The translations under genes were made by a program, and so were the position numbers. This document shows positions 1 to 8,829 of a stretch of 34,936 nucleotides of DNA, in pieces (the stretch's first letter is position 1; every line of letters begins with the position of its first letter). Source of the stretch: JBBIKU01 sp037445245 (GTDB lineage Bacteria; Chloroflexota; Anaerolineae; Anaerolineales; Anaerolineaceae); NCBI GenBank assembly GCA_037445245.1, contig JBBIKU010000005.1:1-34936 (forward strand), read 5' to 3'. The notes under the pieces are model-generated. The model was not told the DNA's origin and made no database searches. It saw only the letters and a program-made list of their open reading frames with translations.

Positions 1-2
1 TG

Positions 3-443
3 CCGCCGCTGGTTCAGAGCGCCGCCGCCTTCCCGGCGCAGCGCCTGCAGGGTTTGGTCTACCGTTCGAATGGAGAGGTTCTGGGATACACCGAGGTCAT
101 CCAGGGTCCGCGTGGAATTTATCTACACCCCCTGATTCACCCCACCCTGGAAAACGCTGCCGATTTGCTCGCCTGCCTGCCGCGCTGTGTGGCGCCCCTG
201 CTGGGACGCTCGGTGTACTTGGCGGTGCGCTCCTACCAAGCCTGGCTGGAAACAACGCTGCAAGACATGCATCTGGAAGCCTTGCCGCGCCAGGCACTGC
301 TGGTCAAGCATCTGGTGGGCATGCAGCGGGCATCCGTTGCCAGCCTGAACCGGGCGGTGATCGAAAACACCCGCGCCGAACCCACCGCCCCGATTATGCA
401 ACGGGCGAGCCGCAACCACGAAAAGCTGCCAACGGCGCATTAA
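3..443 (+). CDS. 3' end of an unidentified gene (possibly acetyltransferase-like)
   Basis: The frame is open from the left window edge to TAA at 441-443, so the gene begins outside the window; an internal start near 54 is unlikely to be the true one. About 145 residues are visible. A stretch reading G-E-V-L-G-Y-T-E-V followed by G-P-R-G-I-Y-L-H-P-L-I-H-P resembles the core strand and loop of GNAT N-acetyltransferases, but I see no full acetyl-CoA motif, so this is only a guess. The tail (last ~30 residues) is polar and low in structure. It precedes the R3H ATPase by 25 bp on the same strand and may be co-transcribed with it. I do not recognise the family with confidence. Confidence 0.6.
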   Translation, partial: PPLVQSAAAFPAQRLQGLVYRSNGEVLGYTEVIQGPRGIYLHPLIHPTLENAADLLACLPRCVAPLLGRSVYLAVRSYQAWLETTLQDMHLEALPRQALLVKHLVGMQRASVASLNRAVIENTRAEPTAPIMQRASRNHEKLPTAH

Positions 444-468
444 TACATAACGACGCCATGAGAAGCAT

Positions 469-2097
469 ATGACGCAGAAACGAATCACAGACGACATACA
501 GGCATTGATGGAAGTATTGCCGCCTCACATCGCCAAAGCGGTTGAGCAAGCCAACGACACCGACAACCTGCTGGAGATCGTTATGGACCTCGGCAGGCTG
601 CCGATGGCGCGTTTCGTCCAACACGAAGTGAAACTGAGCGATTCGGAGGTCAGCCACACCGAGATCGAAAGCGTAGTGAAGCGCATCGGCGACTTTGACG
701 CTGACAACCGAGCCGGGCTGGAACGCACCCTGCACCGCATCTCGGGCATCCGCAACCGGCGCGGTCAGATCGTCGGTCTGACCTGCCGGGTGGGACGAGC
801 GGTTTACGGCACCATCGATATCATCCAGGATCTGGTCGAATCGGGCAAGAGCATCCTCATTCTCGGTCCGCCAGGGATCGGCAAGACCACCATGCTACGC
901 GAGGCTGCCCGCATCCTGGCAGAGCACAAGCGGGTGATCATCGTCGATACCTCCAATGAAATTGGGGGCGACGGCGACGTACCCCATCCGGCAGTGGGAC
1001 GGGGGCGGCGCATGCAGGTCGCCACTCCTTCCTTGCAGCACGAGGTGATGATCGAAGCGGTCGAGAACCATAACCCCGAAGTGATCGTCATCGACGAGAT
1101 CGGGCGCGAGCTGGAAGCGGTGGCGGCGCGCACCATCGCCGAGCGCGGCGTCCAACTGATCGGCACCGCTCACGGTCGCACCATGGAAAATCTGCTCATC
1201 AACCCCACTCTCTCGGACCTGATCGGCGGCATCGAATCGGTGACCCTCTCGGACGAGGAAGCCCGCCGCCGCGGCACTCAAAAGACTGTGTTGGAACGGC
1301 GTTCACCGCCCACTTTTGACGTTCTGATCGAGATCCAGCAGCGCGACTTTCTGGTGGTGCACCCGGACGTGGCGTCCACCGTGGATGCGTTGGTGCGCGG
1401 CTACCCGCTACAGCCCGAGATCCGCTACCGCGATCAGCGGGGCGAAGTAAAGATCGACAAACCACCCGCTCAGGCAACAAGCCTCCGTCCGCTGACGCAG
1501 GGGATGCGACGCAACAACGGCATGAACGGCGTCGAAACAGTTCGATCGTCCCGCCGTGAGCAAGCCGGCGGTTACCCGCCACGGGGCGAGCGCACGGCGC
1601 CCGCAACCGGTGACAGCGAAGACCTGCCGCGCATCCGCCCAGTGCGCATCTATCCCTACGGGGTGGCGCGCAACCGCCTGATACAGGCGGCGAAACGCTT
1701 GGGGGTGCCGGTGGTGGTGATGCGCGATCTCGCCGAGGCGGAAGTGCTGATGACTCTACGCACTTACTACCGCAACCGTCAGCAGCCGATCCTCGAAGCC
1801 GAGGAGCGCGGCATGCCCATCTTCGTCTTGCGCGCCAACACCGTCAACCAGATGGAGCAATCGCTGGCGGAATTGTTCAACCTTTCGACGGACATGCCCG
1901 CAAGCGACGTCGACGCCCTGGCAGGACAGACCCAGTCTGCCATCGAATCGGTGCTCAACGGGCAACGCTGGGTAGACCTGCCACCCGCCAACGCCGCCGT
2001 GCGGCGCATGCAGCACGAAATGGCGCGCCAGGCACACCTCGTCTCCCATTCTTACGGTAAAGATCCCCATCGCCGCGTGCGTATCTTCCGCGAATAA
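469..2097 (+). CDS. AAA ATPase with C-terminal R3H nucleic-acid-binding domain (Ycf45/SpoIIIAA-like)
   Basis: A 542-residue protein. Residues 133-140 form a Walker A loop (GPPGIGKT) and 205-210 a Walker B strand (VIVIDE) followed by an IGRE segment. The ATPase core resembles SpoIIIAA and the cyanobacterial/plastid Ycf45 family. The last ~30 residues carry an R3H signature (R-R-M-Q-H-E-M-A-R-Q-A-H), a small domain that binds single-stranded nucleic acid. Residues ~330-385 are a variable, Arg/Gly/Pro-rich linker. Known homologues combine the same domains, but their cellular job is poorly defined; a role in DNA or RNA handling is inference. The ATG at 469 has a weak purine-rich sequence (gagaag) upstream. 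Thymidylate kinase follows 36 bp later and could be in the same transcript. Confidence 0.9.
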   Translation: MTQKRITDDIQALMEVLPPHIAKAVEQANDTDNLLEIVMDLGRLPMARFVQHEVKLSDSEVSHTEIESVVKRIGDFDADNRAGLERTLHRISGIRNRRGQIVGLTCRVGRAVYGTIDIIQDLVESGKSILILGPPGIGKTTMLREAARILAEHKRVIIVDTSNEIGGDGDVPHPAVGRGRRMQVATPSLQHEVMIEAVENHNPEVIVIDEIGRELEAVAARTIAERGVQLIGTAHGRTMENLLINPTLSDLIGGIESVTLSDEEARRRGTQKTVLERRSPPTFDVLIEIQQRDFLVVHPDVASTVDALVRGYPLQPEIRYRDQRGEVKIDKPPAQATSLRPLTQGMRRNNGMNGVETVRSSRREQAGGYPPRGERTAPATGDSEDLPRIRPVRIYPYGVARNRLIQAAKRLGVPVVVMRDLAEAEVLMTLRTYYRNRQQPILEAEERGMPIFVLRANTVNQMEQSLAELFNLSTDMPASDVDALAGQTQSAIESVLNGQRWVDLPPANAAVRRMQHEMARQAHLVSHSYGKDPHRRVRIFRE

Positions 2098-2133
2098 GCC
2101 GGCGCCGGCAAGCGCAAGCAACCAAAGGCAGAC

Positions 2134-2748
2134 ATGTTCATTACCCTCGAAGGACCAGACGGAAGCGGAAAAAGCGCACAGATCGAACCGCTGGCGGAAT
2201 TTCTGCGTCGGCAGGGACAGCGGGTGATCACCAGCCGCGAGCCGGGCGGCACCGAGATCAGCGACCAGGTGCGGCAGATTCTGATGCGCTTGGAGAACAA
2301 GTCGATGTTTCCGCGCACCGAGATTTTGCTGTTTTGCGCCGCTCGCGCCCAACTGGTGGAAGAGGTCATCCGCCCACAACTGACGCAGGGGGCGCTGGTG
2401 CTGAGCGATCGCTACGCCGATTCTACGCTGGCGTATCAGGGCTACGGTCACGGCATCGATCTGGAAACGCTGCGCCGCCTGCTCGATTTCGTCACCGGCG
2501 GGCTGACCCCCGACCTGACCCTGCTGCTAGATATCGATGTGAAAGAGGGCTTACGTCGCCGCCGCTCGGGCGGCGGCGAATGGAACCGTCTCGACGCCTA
2601 CGACCTTGCTTTTCATCAGCGTGTGCGCCAAGGCTATCTAGAAATGGCTCGCCGCGAGCCGCAACGCTGGGTGCTGATTGACGCCGCCAAGCCGCTGCAG
2701 ACAGTGCAGGCTGCCTTGCAGCAGGCGGTTCAGGCGCGTCTGAAGTGA
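2134..2748 (+). CDS. tmk: Thymidylate kinase
   Basis: A 204-residue dTMP kinase, which phosphorylates dTMP to dTDP with ATP in the cytoplasm for DNA synthesis. The P-loop is GPDGSGKS (residues 7-14). The S-R-E-P-G-G-T segment and the D-R-Y-A-D-S-T-L-A-Y-Q-G block (dTMP and Mg binding) are typical of the family, and a basic LID segment with R-R-R-R lies at ~145. Length fits bacterial Tmk. The ATG at 2134 is preceded by a weak purine-rich site (aaaggcag). The 36-bp gap after the R3H ATPase contains a perfect 12-bp palindrome, GCCGGCGCCGGC, at 2098-2109, of unknown meaning. A terminator-like hairpin follows at 2842. Confidence 0.96.
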   Translation: MFITLEGPDGSGKSAQIEPLAEFLRRQGQRVITSREPGGTEISDQVRQILMRLENKSMFPRTEILLFCAARAQLVEEVIRPQLTQGALVLSDRYADSTLAYQGYGHGIDLETLRRLLDFVTGGLTPDLTLLLDIDVKEGLRRRRSGGGEWNRLDAYDLAFHQRVRQGYLEMARREPQRWVLIDAAKPLQTVQAALQQAVQARLK

Positions 2749-2841
2749 ATCAGGAGCCTCGTTCTCGATCTGCCGAGCGGTAATTTCTTACCCAATGGCT
2801 CAAAATTGTCTCTTTATAGTAAAATCACAGCCACGATCAAC

Positions 2842-2879
2842 GGCGCTTCCGCTGAAGCGCCCGCTGTTTAAGCGTTTTT
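2842..2879 (+). terminator. Rho-independent terminator-like hairpins after tmk
   Basis: A perfect 8-bp stem (GGCGCTTC / GAAGCGCC, loop CGCT) at 2842-2861 is followed at once by a 4-bp stem (CGCT / AGCG) ending in a run of five T at 2875-2879. It sits 94 bp after the tmk stop and is a plausible end for that transcript. The rest of the ~200-bp gap (2749-2945) holds an AT-rich stretch at 2801-2826 with a TAAAAT-like box but no matching -35 element, and a second hairpin (CCCGGC / GCCGGG, 2888-2908) in the leader of the next gene. Confidence 0.6.
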
Positions 2880-2945
2880 CCCCCTCTCCCGGCGTTCTGA
2901 TTGCCGGGTTTGAGGGTTAAATCAATTACGAAAGGTTGATACCCC

Positions 2946-4208
2946 ATGTCCAAAATCCGGATCATCCTACCCCTTTTGCTGACGGCGCTTTTACTGGTCT
3001 CCTGCCGTCCGCAGCCATCCCCCCCGCCAGAGGAGGCAACCGCGACTTCCACCGCCAAGCCAGCGCTACCAACGGTGGAACAGGGCGATTTCGAAGCCAG
3101 CGCCCCGGCAAACTGCACCGTGGTCAGCCTGCAGCCGACGCCCAATCCCACCGAAGCGGCGGTTTTCCCGCCGGTCTCCGAATCCGACTGGGTACAGGGC
3201 AGTCCGGAGGCAACGGTCACCATAATCGAGTACAGTGAGTTCCAGTGCCCCTACTGCGCCCAGTTTGCCCCGGTGTTGAAACAGCTACTGGAGGACTATC
3301 CGGACGACGTCCGCCTGGTCTACCGCCACTTCCCGCTCTCATTCCACGACAAGGCTTTCCTCGCCGCCCAAGCGGCTGAAGCGGCTGGGATGCAGGGAAA
3401 GTTCTTCGAAGCCAAGACGTTCATCTTCGAACAGCGACCGACCTGGATCGAACTATCTCCGCAGGAATTCGAGACCTGGATTGTCGATCAGGCTGAAACG
3501 CTGGGGCTGGATCGCCAGCAGTTCGCCGAGGATTTCGCCTCTCCCGAGATCAAAGCCCGCGTCCAGTTCGCCCTCGACGAAGCCCAGCGCATCGGCATCC
3601 CCGGGACGCCTTTCGTGTTGATCAATGGCAGAACCTATCAGGGTCCTCGCGATTATCATAACCTGGCGGCGGTGATCAATCTGCTCAAGCTGGAAGAACA
3701 CCAGTTCAGCGAATGCCCCGAAATGACGCTGGATCTATCCAAACAATACATTGCCACCCTCAAAACCGAAAAAGGCGACATCGTGCTCGAACTATTTGCT
3801 AAACAGGCGCCGATGACGGTCAACAGCTTCGTCTTTCTGGCGCGCAATGGCTGGTTTGACGGGGTGATTTTCCACCGCGTACTGCCGGGCTTTGTCGCCC
3901 AAAGCGGAGATCCCAGCGGCACCGGTTACGGCGGTCCGGGCTACGCCTTCAGCCTGGAAGTAACGCCCGAGCTGCGTTTCGATAAAGGCGGTGTGCTGGG
4001 TATGGCTAACGCCGGTCCCGACTCAAACGGCAGTCAGTTTTTCATCACATACGCCCCCCAACCCAACCTGGATGGTAAATATACGGTCTTCGGTCAGATC
4101 GTCGCCGGGATGGACGTGCTGGAGAAATTACAGGAACGCGACCCATCCAAAGGGGGCGAATTGCCCGCCGGCGACCGCATTCTGGGAGTGATTATTGAGG
4201 AAAAGTAA
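2946..4208 (+). CDS. Lipoprotein fusing a DsbA-like thioredoxin domain to a cyclophilin peptidyl-prolyl isomerase
   Basis: 420 residues. A signal peptide ends in the lipobox L-V-S-C (Cys20), so the protein should be a membrane-anchored lipoprotein facing outside. A Pro/Thr-rich linker (21-75) leads to a DsbA/thioredoxin domain (~80-255) with the active site C101-P-Y-C104 and the cis-proline segment I-P-G-T-P-F. From ~265 a cyclophilin domain follows, with F-H-R-V-L-P-G-F-V-A-Q-S-G-D and N-G-S-Q-F-F-I-T, the residues that bind and isomerise X-Pro bonds. One chain could thus both oxidise or shuffle disulfides and isomerise prolines in exported proteins; the coupling is inference. The start follows a gaaagg site. 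Its TAA overlaps the ATG of the next gene by one base, which implies translational coupling. Confidence 0.95.
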   Translation: MSKIRIILPLLLTALLLVSCRPQPSPPPEEATATSTAKPALPTVEQGDFEASAPANCTVVSLQPTPNPTEAAVFPPVSESDWVQGSPEATVTIIEYSEFQCPYCAQFAPVLKQLLEDYPDDVRLVYRHFPLSFHDKAFLAAQAAEAAGMQGKFFEAKTFIFEQRPTWIELSPQEFETWIVDQAETLGLDRQQFAEDFASPEIKARVQFALDEAQRIGIPGTPFVLINGRTYQGPRDYHNLAAVINLLKLEEHQFSECPEMTLDLSKQYIATLKTEKGDIVLELFAKQAPMTVNSFVFLARNGWFDGVIFHRVLPGFVAQSGDPSGTGYGGPGYAFSLEVTPELRFDKGGVLGMANAGPDSNGSQFFITYAPQPNLDGKYTVFGQIVAGMDVLEKLQERDPSKGGELPAGDRILGVIIEEK

Positions 4209-5470
4209 TGCCCGCCGCTAAACCGATGCACCTGCCTTCCCTGGCGCAGTTTCTCTTGAGCGCGGTGGCGTTGCTTTTCTTTGTGAGCGCTGCCGCCGGG
4301 ATGTTCACGGCAGGGCTGCTGGCGCTCACGGTCGGGCGTTTCAGCGGCAACGATGCCATCCCTTTCTTTACCTCGGGCTGGAGCGCGGCGGTTGTGGCAG
4401 TGCTGTTGCTGCCTTCGGCACTGTACGCCCTGAGCTGCCTGATCGGACGCCCGCCACCCACCTGGCTGGCGCTCGACCACGCCCGGCTTGCAAACCGCGC
4501 CATGTGGTTGTGGCTGCCCCTCTTGCTGCTGGGCGAGATGGTCTCCCGTCTTCCAGCGCTCAACTGGCTGGTGCTACCACCGATCCAGGTGCTGGTGATT
4601 GGCATCCCGATCTGGTGGTTCATTGAACTGGGTCGCCGCGGGCTGACGGGCAAGCGTCCCCAGCGCGAGTGGGGCATGGTGGGCATCGGTCTGGTGGTCA
4701 TCCCGGCGATCATCCTGTTGGTCGAAATTCTCATCATCGGCAGCCTGGCGCTGCTGTTGTTCGCCTGGGCAGCCACCCAGCCGGAACTGATGGAAACGCT
4801 CAACCGCCTCTCGCAGCGGCTGGTCAATGCCCAGTTCGACCCCGAAATCACGCTGCGCATCCTGCGTCCGTATCTGCGCCACCCGGCAGTGATCTACCTG
4901 GCGGCTGCCGTCACCGCCGGCATCGTCCCGCTGATCGAGGAGTTTTTAAAACCTCTCGCGCTGTGGGGGATAGACAAACGCCACCTGACGCCCCAAGAGG
5001 GTTTCATTCTGGGTTTGCTGTGCGGCGGCACTTTTGCTTTCGTGGAAAGCCAGGGCATGCTCTCGACCACCATGAGCGATGCCTGGTCTTTTACCGTGAT
5101 CGGGCGGATGGGCACCGGTCTGCTGCATATTATTACCGCCGCCCTGGTGGGCTGGGGGCTGGTCTCGGCGTGGGGTGAGGAAAAATACTCTCGACTGGGA
5201 CTGATCTTCTTCATCGCCGCCGGACTTCACGGCATCTGGAATCTGTTCGGCGTGCTGATGGGCTTGCTGCCGCTGGCGGACCTCTCCGAAGGACTAACCA
5301 CTCTCGATCGGCTGGCAGCCACCGCCGCCCCCGCTCTGACAACCCTGATGATCACCCTGTTCATACTCTTGATCGGCAGCAACCGGCGCCTGCGCCGGCA
5401 GACCCAAGCAGCATACGCCGCACGCGGCGAGGACGAGCGTATCCCCATCAAGGGAGAAAACCAACCATGA
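4208..5470 (+). CDS. PrsW family intramembrane metalloprotease
   Basis: 420 residues with about nine hydrophobic segments. The PrsW/CPBP-like signature motifs are present: E244-E245-F-L-K on one helix, G-G-T-F-A-F-V-E-S on the next, a histidine in G-L-L-H-I-I, and H-G-I-W-N. PrsW proteins are membrane-embedded proteases; in Bacillus subtilis PrsW cleaves the anti-sigma factor RsiW. No anti-sigma factor is visible nearby, so the substrate here is unknown. The start codon overlaps the stop of the DsbA-cyclophilin gene by 1 bp, and the stop overlaps the start of the acyltransferase gene by 4 bp (ATGA), so the three are almost certainly one operon. The C-terminal ~35 residues are basic and probably cytoplasmic. 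Confidence 0.9.
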   Translation: MPAAKPMHLPSLAQFLLSAVALLFFVSAAAGMFTAGLLALTVGRFSGNDAIPFFTSGWSAAVVAVLLLPSALYALSCLIGRPPPTWLALDHARLANRAMWLWLPLLLLGEMVSRLPALNWLVLPPIQVLVIGIPIWWFIELGRRGLTGKRPQREWGMVGIGLVVIPAIILLVEILIIGSLALLLFAWAATQPELMETLNRLSQRLVNAQFDPEITLRILRPYLRHPAVIYLAAAVTAGIVPLIEEFLKPLALWGIDKRHLTPQEGFILGLLCGGTFAFVESQGMLSTTMSDAWSFTVIGRMGTGLLHIITAALVGWGLVSAWGEEKYSRLGLIFFIAAGLHGIWNLFGVLMGLLPLADLSEGLTTLDRLAATAAPALTTLMITLFILLIGSNRRLRRQTQAAYAARGEDERIPIKGENQP

Positions 5471-6201
5471 AGCGTCCCACCCTGCAAGCCATTCTCGACT
5501 TTTTGCTGCACCGCCTGACCCGGCTCGAGTTTTACGGTACGGAACACATTCCCACCCAGGGCGGTATCATGATCGCCACCAACCATTTGAGCCGTCTCGA
5601 TCCGGTGATCCTGATGATCACCCCAAACCGCAAAGACATCACCGCCCTGGTGGCCGACAAATACCTGCGCTACCCGCTATTCAAATGGATCCTCCAAACC
5701 GCCGGTGTGATCTGGATCGACCGCACCAAAGCCGATTTCGTCGCCTTTGGTGAGGCGGTCAAAGCAATCCGGCACGGGCTGGCGGTAGGGATTGCCCCCG
5801 AAGGCACCCGCAGCAAAATCGGGAAACTGCTGGAAGGAAAACCCGGCGCGGTGCTGCTGGCATCCAGGGCAAATGTGCCGATCGTGCCGGTTGGCATTGC
5901 CGGCAGCGACACCGCCTTTGCGATGCTCAAGCGGCTGCGCCGCCCTACGATCACCGTGCGCTTCGGAGCGCCTTTTCGCTTGCCGCCGCTACAGCGGGAA
6001 AACCGTAATGGCATGCTCCAGCAATGGACCGACGAGGTGATGTGCCGCATTGCGGCACTGCTGCCGGAACGCTATCACGGCTTTTATCACCGGCACCCCC
6101 GCCTGCAGGAATTGCTGGCTGGAGATTCTACCGCTCAAGGTGCCAGCGTTGTCTCCTCGTCTCCGCGCAGGTACGCAAATAAAACCGAGCCTTCCGAGTA
6201 G
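5467..6201 (+). CDS. plsC: 1-acyl-sn-glycerol-3-phosphate acyltransferase (PlsC family)
   Basis: 244 residues. PlsC-type acyltransferases add the second acyl chain to lysophosphatidic acid at the membrane. The catalytic H-x4-D motif is N-H40-L-S-R-L-D45, and the substrate-binding motif is E-G-T-R-S (112-116), followed by a V-P-I-V-P-V-G strand. The start overlaps the PrsW stop by 4 bp. The last ~25 residues (T-A-Q-G-A-S-V-V-S-S-S onward) are unlike the family and run through 67 bp that are antisense to the end of the pseudogene at 6135-8022, so the tail may be a recent extension. Paralogues of PlsC can act on other lipids, so the exact substrate is not proven. Confidence 0.9.
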   Translation: MKRPTLQAILDFLLHRLTRLEFYGTEHIPTQGGIMIATNHLSRLDPVILMITPNRKDITALVADKYLRYPLFKWILQTAGVIWIDRTKADFVAFGEAVKAIRHGLAVGIAPEGTRSKIGKLLEGKPGAVLLASRANVPIVPVGIAGSDTAFAMLKRLRRPTITVRFGAPFRLPPLQRENRNGMLQQWTDEVMCRIAALLPERYHGFYHRHPRLQELLAGDSTAQGASVVSSSPRRYANKTEPSE

Positions 6202-8022
6202 CCAATTTTTCCGAGCCGACCGGCAAACAGTGCGCCGTACGGATCGGAGACGGTCAGCATATATTTATTACCGTAAACGTAATTCAGCCCAATCTCATCC
6301 AGGTACGAAGTCGCCTCGCCGGCTTTCATGCGCCGAAAATACTCGCTGCTGTTCATCAAACCGTCCAGGTTGACAATGGTGCGATCCTGGATGAAATCGG
6401 TGATCTTGCCGCCGCCGGTCGAACCGATGCGCGAGCCGGGTTCGGTCGCCATTTCCAGCATCATAACGCTGAGGGTGGAAGCCTTCTCCTGCATTGGAAA
6501 ATGCCGCGGCAGCAGGGCGAGAAAACCTCTCCCCATCCCGACCATCAGCGCCAGCGCTGCCAGCCAAAAAACAGCCGCCGGCACGCGTTTTTGCTTCAAC
6601 CAGCCGACCCCAAAATCGATCCGGGTGACAATCAGCAGGGCGCTGCACAGCGTGGCAGCGATCCAGTACCACGAGCGGGTGTAGACGTAATCGGTGGCTT
6701 TGAAACAGGCAAACTGAAAGAAGGCAGCGGTGAACAAGGGCAGGATCCCCAGCCGCGTTGCCGTTTCGACCAGCCGCTTTCTCCCCACCCAAACCAGCAG
6801 CAGGCTCAAACCCAGCATCCAGTAGGGCATTAAATGTACAAGCAGACGGGCAAGGCTCTTCTGGCGCACACCGCTCAGGTGCACCAGCCGTTGTGATAGA
6901 TCGTGCAGGCTGTTAGCGGCAACGTGCCAGGCGCCCAGATCGGCAACCCGGGATACGCCTAAAAAGCTCTCCAGGGTTTCCTTGTGGGCGTAGACGGTGT
7001 TGTTCATCGTTCCCCGCCATTGTTTGATCTGTCTGCTCACCGGTATGAAGGTGCCAAAGCCGATAAAATTCCAGTCCATAATGAAGCCGATGACGCGCAG
7101 CACCAGCAACCCCAACACCAGGATAAACGTGCTGACGGTGACGGCGACGCTAATCCGCAGCAGGTCGCCATGGTTCGAGAGCGAGCGGCGATGATAAAGC
7201 CCAAAGGCGACGAAGATGAGCGGTTTGACCGCCAGCGCCATCAGCGCCACCAGGTATGCCGCCTGCGAGAAGTGATAAGGGGTATTCCCGACTTAGATGC
7301 GCAGCACATAGCTCGCCAGGGCGGCGCCGACGAACAGGAACGGCTCGATCAGCAGCGAGCGCGGCAGGGGCGTATTTTACAGCATCAGCCACACCCCAGC
7401 CAGCAGCACCAGAAAGATATTGTCCAGGCGGCTCAACAGGGTGGCGGCGGCAACGATGCCGATCCAAAACATACCGTCCGTTTCCGCTTCAGGCTGGGGT
7501 AGAAGCCGGCGACGGGAGATCAGATAGATCAGCAGCACGATGAAAAAGGCGTTGATCCCGGTCTCCATCCCCCCTGCGTGGTCAGGGTGTGAACCCGGGC
7601 AGCAGCACCCATGCCGTCGACACCAGCACCGCCAACGGTGTGGACAATGCCTGCCGCAACAGGCGATAGAGCAGGATGCCGCTCCCGGCGCTGACCAACG
7701 CCGAGACCATCACCAGCAGCCGCAGCGGCAAATAAAGGTCGTGCCGGGCAAGCGAAAAGACCGGCACGCACACCGCCATCCACAGCGGGTGGAAGCCGTT
7801 GGTGCGGCTGATGCGGTCGAAGGTTACCCCGTGCCCTTCAGCGATGTTCTGCGCCACCTTGAAGTTATAATAACTGTCGTCGCTGGGATACCAGTTCATC
7901 AGGCTGCGCGGTGGCACCTGCGTCACGTAGAGGTGCGAGCCCAGCACGAACTAGAGCAAAACTATCTCGAACGGAATTCGGAGCTTTAGCGGGGATGTGA
8001 ATATTTTGCCTAACCGAATCAT
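6135..8022 (-). pseudogene. Decayed large membrane glycosyltransferase-like protein (GT-C type)
   Basis: Read on the minus strand, the protein begins at ATG 8022 (M-I-R-L-G-K) and ends at 6135, about 625 codons. It continues as one recognisable product across lesions: TAG at 7953-7951 (codon 24); TGA at 7584-7582 with the frame changing over ~15 bases next to runs of C; then TAA at 7379-7377 and TAA at 7295-7293 with no further frame change. The N-terminal S-D-D-S-Y-Y-N-F-K-V-A-Q-N-I-A-E-G-H-G and T-N-G-F-H-P-L-W segments and the later T-T-Q-G-G-M-E-T-G are typical of multi-pass dolichyl-phosphate-sugar-like transferases. The long C-terminal open segment (7250-6135) has about six membrane spans and a soluble tail. 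Three nonsense codons plus an indel region point to real decay, although sequencing error could explain the shifts. Confidence 0.8.
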
Positions 8023-8126
8023 AATTATCTTGCATTCAAAGTGTCTTGTTCATCAAGCAAGGCGAAAATAGATTGTGCCAGCCAATAATCAATTGATTTT
8101 TTCCATGAATAGAAATAGAATCACGC

Positions 8127-8132
8127 TATAAT
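8127..8132 (+). promoter_or_regulatory. Candidate -10 box upstream of the NnrU/ICMT-like gene
   Basis: A perfect TATAAT lies 34 bp before the ATG at 8166. No good -35 hexamer is spaced correctly; TTGATT at 8093 is too far away. The surrounding 8023-8165 gap is clearly AT-rich compared with its neighbours and separates this gene from the divergent pseudogene. A ribosome-binding site, ggggaaag, lies at about 8148-8155. Confidence 0.4.
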
Positions 8133-8165
8133 ACCATGAACTGATCCGGGGAAAGTAAGTATACG

Positions 8166-8798
8166 ATGAATGAAAGCGGCTTTTGGTGGATTTTGGCAGC
8201 CATCGCGTTTTATGGGCTGGTGCACTCGCTGCTGGCTTCGCTGCGCGCCAAGGCGTTGGCGCAGCGCATTTTCGGGGCTGCCGCAAACCGTTTCTACCGT
8301 TTGTTTTTCAATGCCGTGGCGCTGCTCACCTTCGTACCGCTGCTGGCACTGGTGGCAGGACTGCCCGACCAAACGCTCTATAGCATTCCCTTTCCCTGGC
8401 TGTGGTTGAGCAGGGCGGTGCAATTGTTGGGCGTGATCGGACTGATCGCCGGGGTGCTGCAAACCGGGGTGGCGAACTTCATCGGCATCGAACAAATCAT
8501 CGACCCGGCTAAAAGCGAGCAGCGCCGCATGACCGTTAACGGTTTGTATCGCTGGTTACGTCACCCGCTTTACACCTGCGGTATCCTGATCATCTGGTTG
8601 ACGCCGATAATGACCTGGAACGTGTTGGCGTTCAACATCGCCGCTACACTCTACATGACCATTGGCGCCCTCTTTGAAGAACGCAAACTGAGGCTGGAGT
8701 TCGGCGCTGCCTACGCAGAATACGCCCGCCGCACCCCCATGCTGATCCCCGGCTTCAAGTGCCCACTGCGTGGGTACAAGTTCAAACCCAAATCATGA
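8166..8798 (+). CDS. NnrU / isoprenylcysteine methyltransferase-like membrane protein
   Basis: 210 residues with five to six membrane spans. The C-terminal half has the hallmarks of the membrane methyltransferase superfamily (ICMT/PEMT-like): G-L-Y-R-W-L-R132-H133-P-L-Y136, then E171-E172-R-K-L and F-G-x-x-Y-x-x-Y-x-x-x-x-P near the end, which bind S-adenosylmethionine in known members. The N-terminal H-S-L-L-A-S-L-R segment matches the NnrU branch. The substrate cannot be read from sequence. ComEC follows on the same strand; the two are 31 bp apart if ComEC starts at 8830. Confidence 0.8.
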   Translation: MNESGFWWILAAIAFYGLVHSLLASLRAKALAQRIFGAAANRFYRLFFNAVALLTFVPLLALVAGLPDQTLYSIPFPWLWLSRAVQLLGVIGLIAGVLQTGVANFIGIEQIIDPAKSEQRRMTVNGLYRWLRHPLYTCGILIIWLTPIMTWNVLAFNIAATLYMTIGALFEERKLRLEFGAAYAEYARRTPMLIPGFKCPLRGYKFKPKS

Positions 8799-8829
8799 TC
8801 CCCGCCCCGGATTGATTCGCCGCCCGCCC

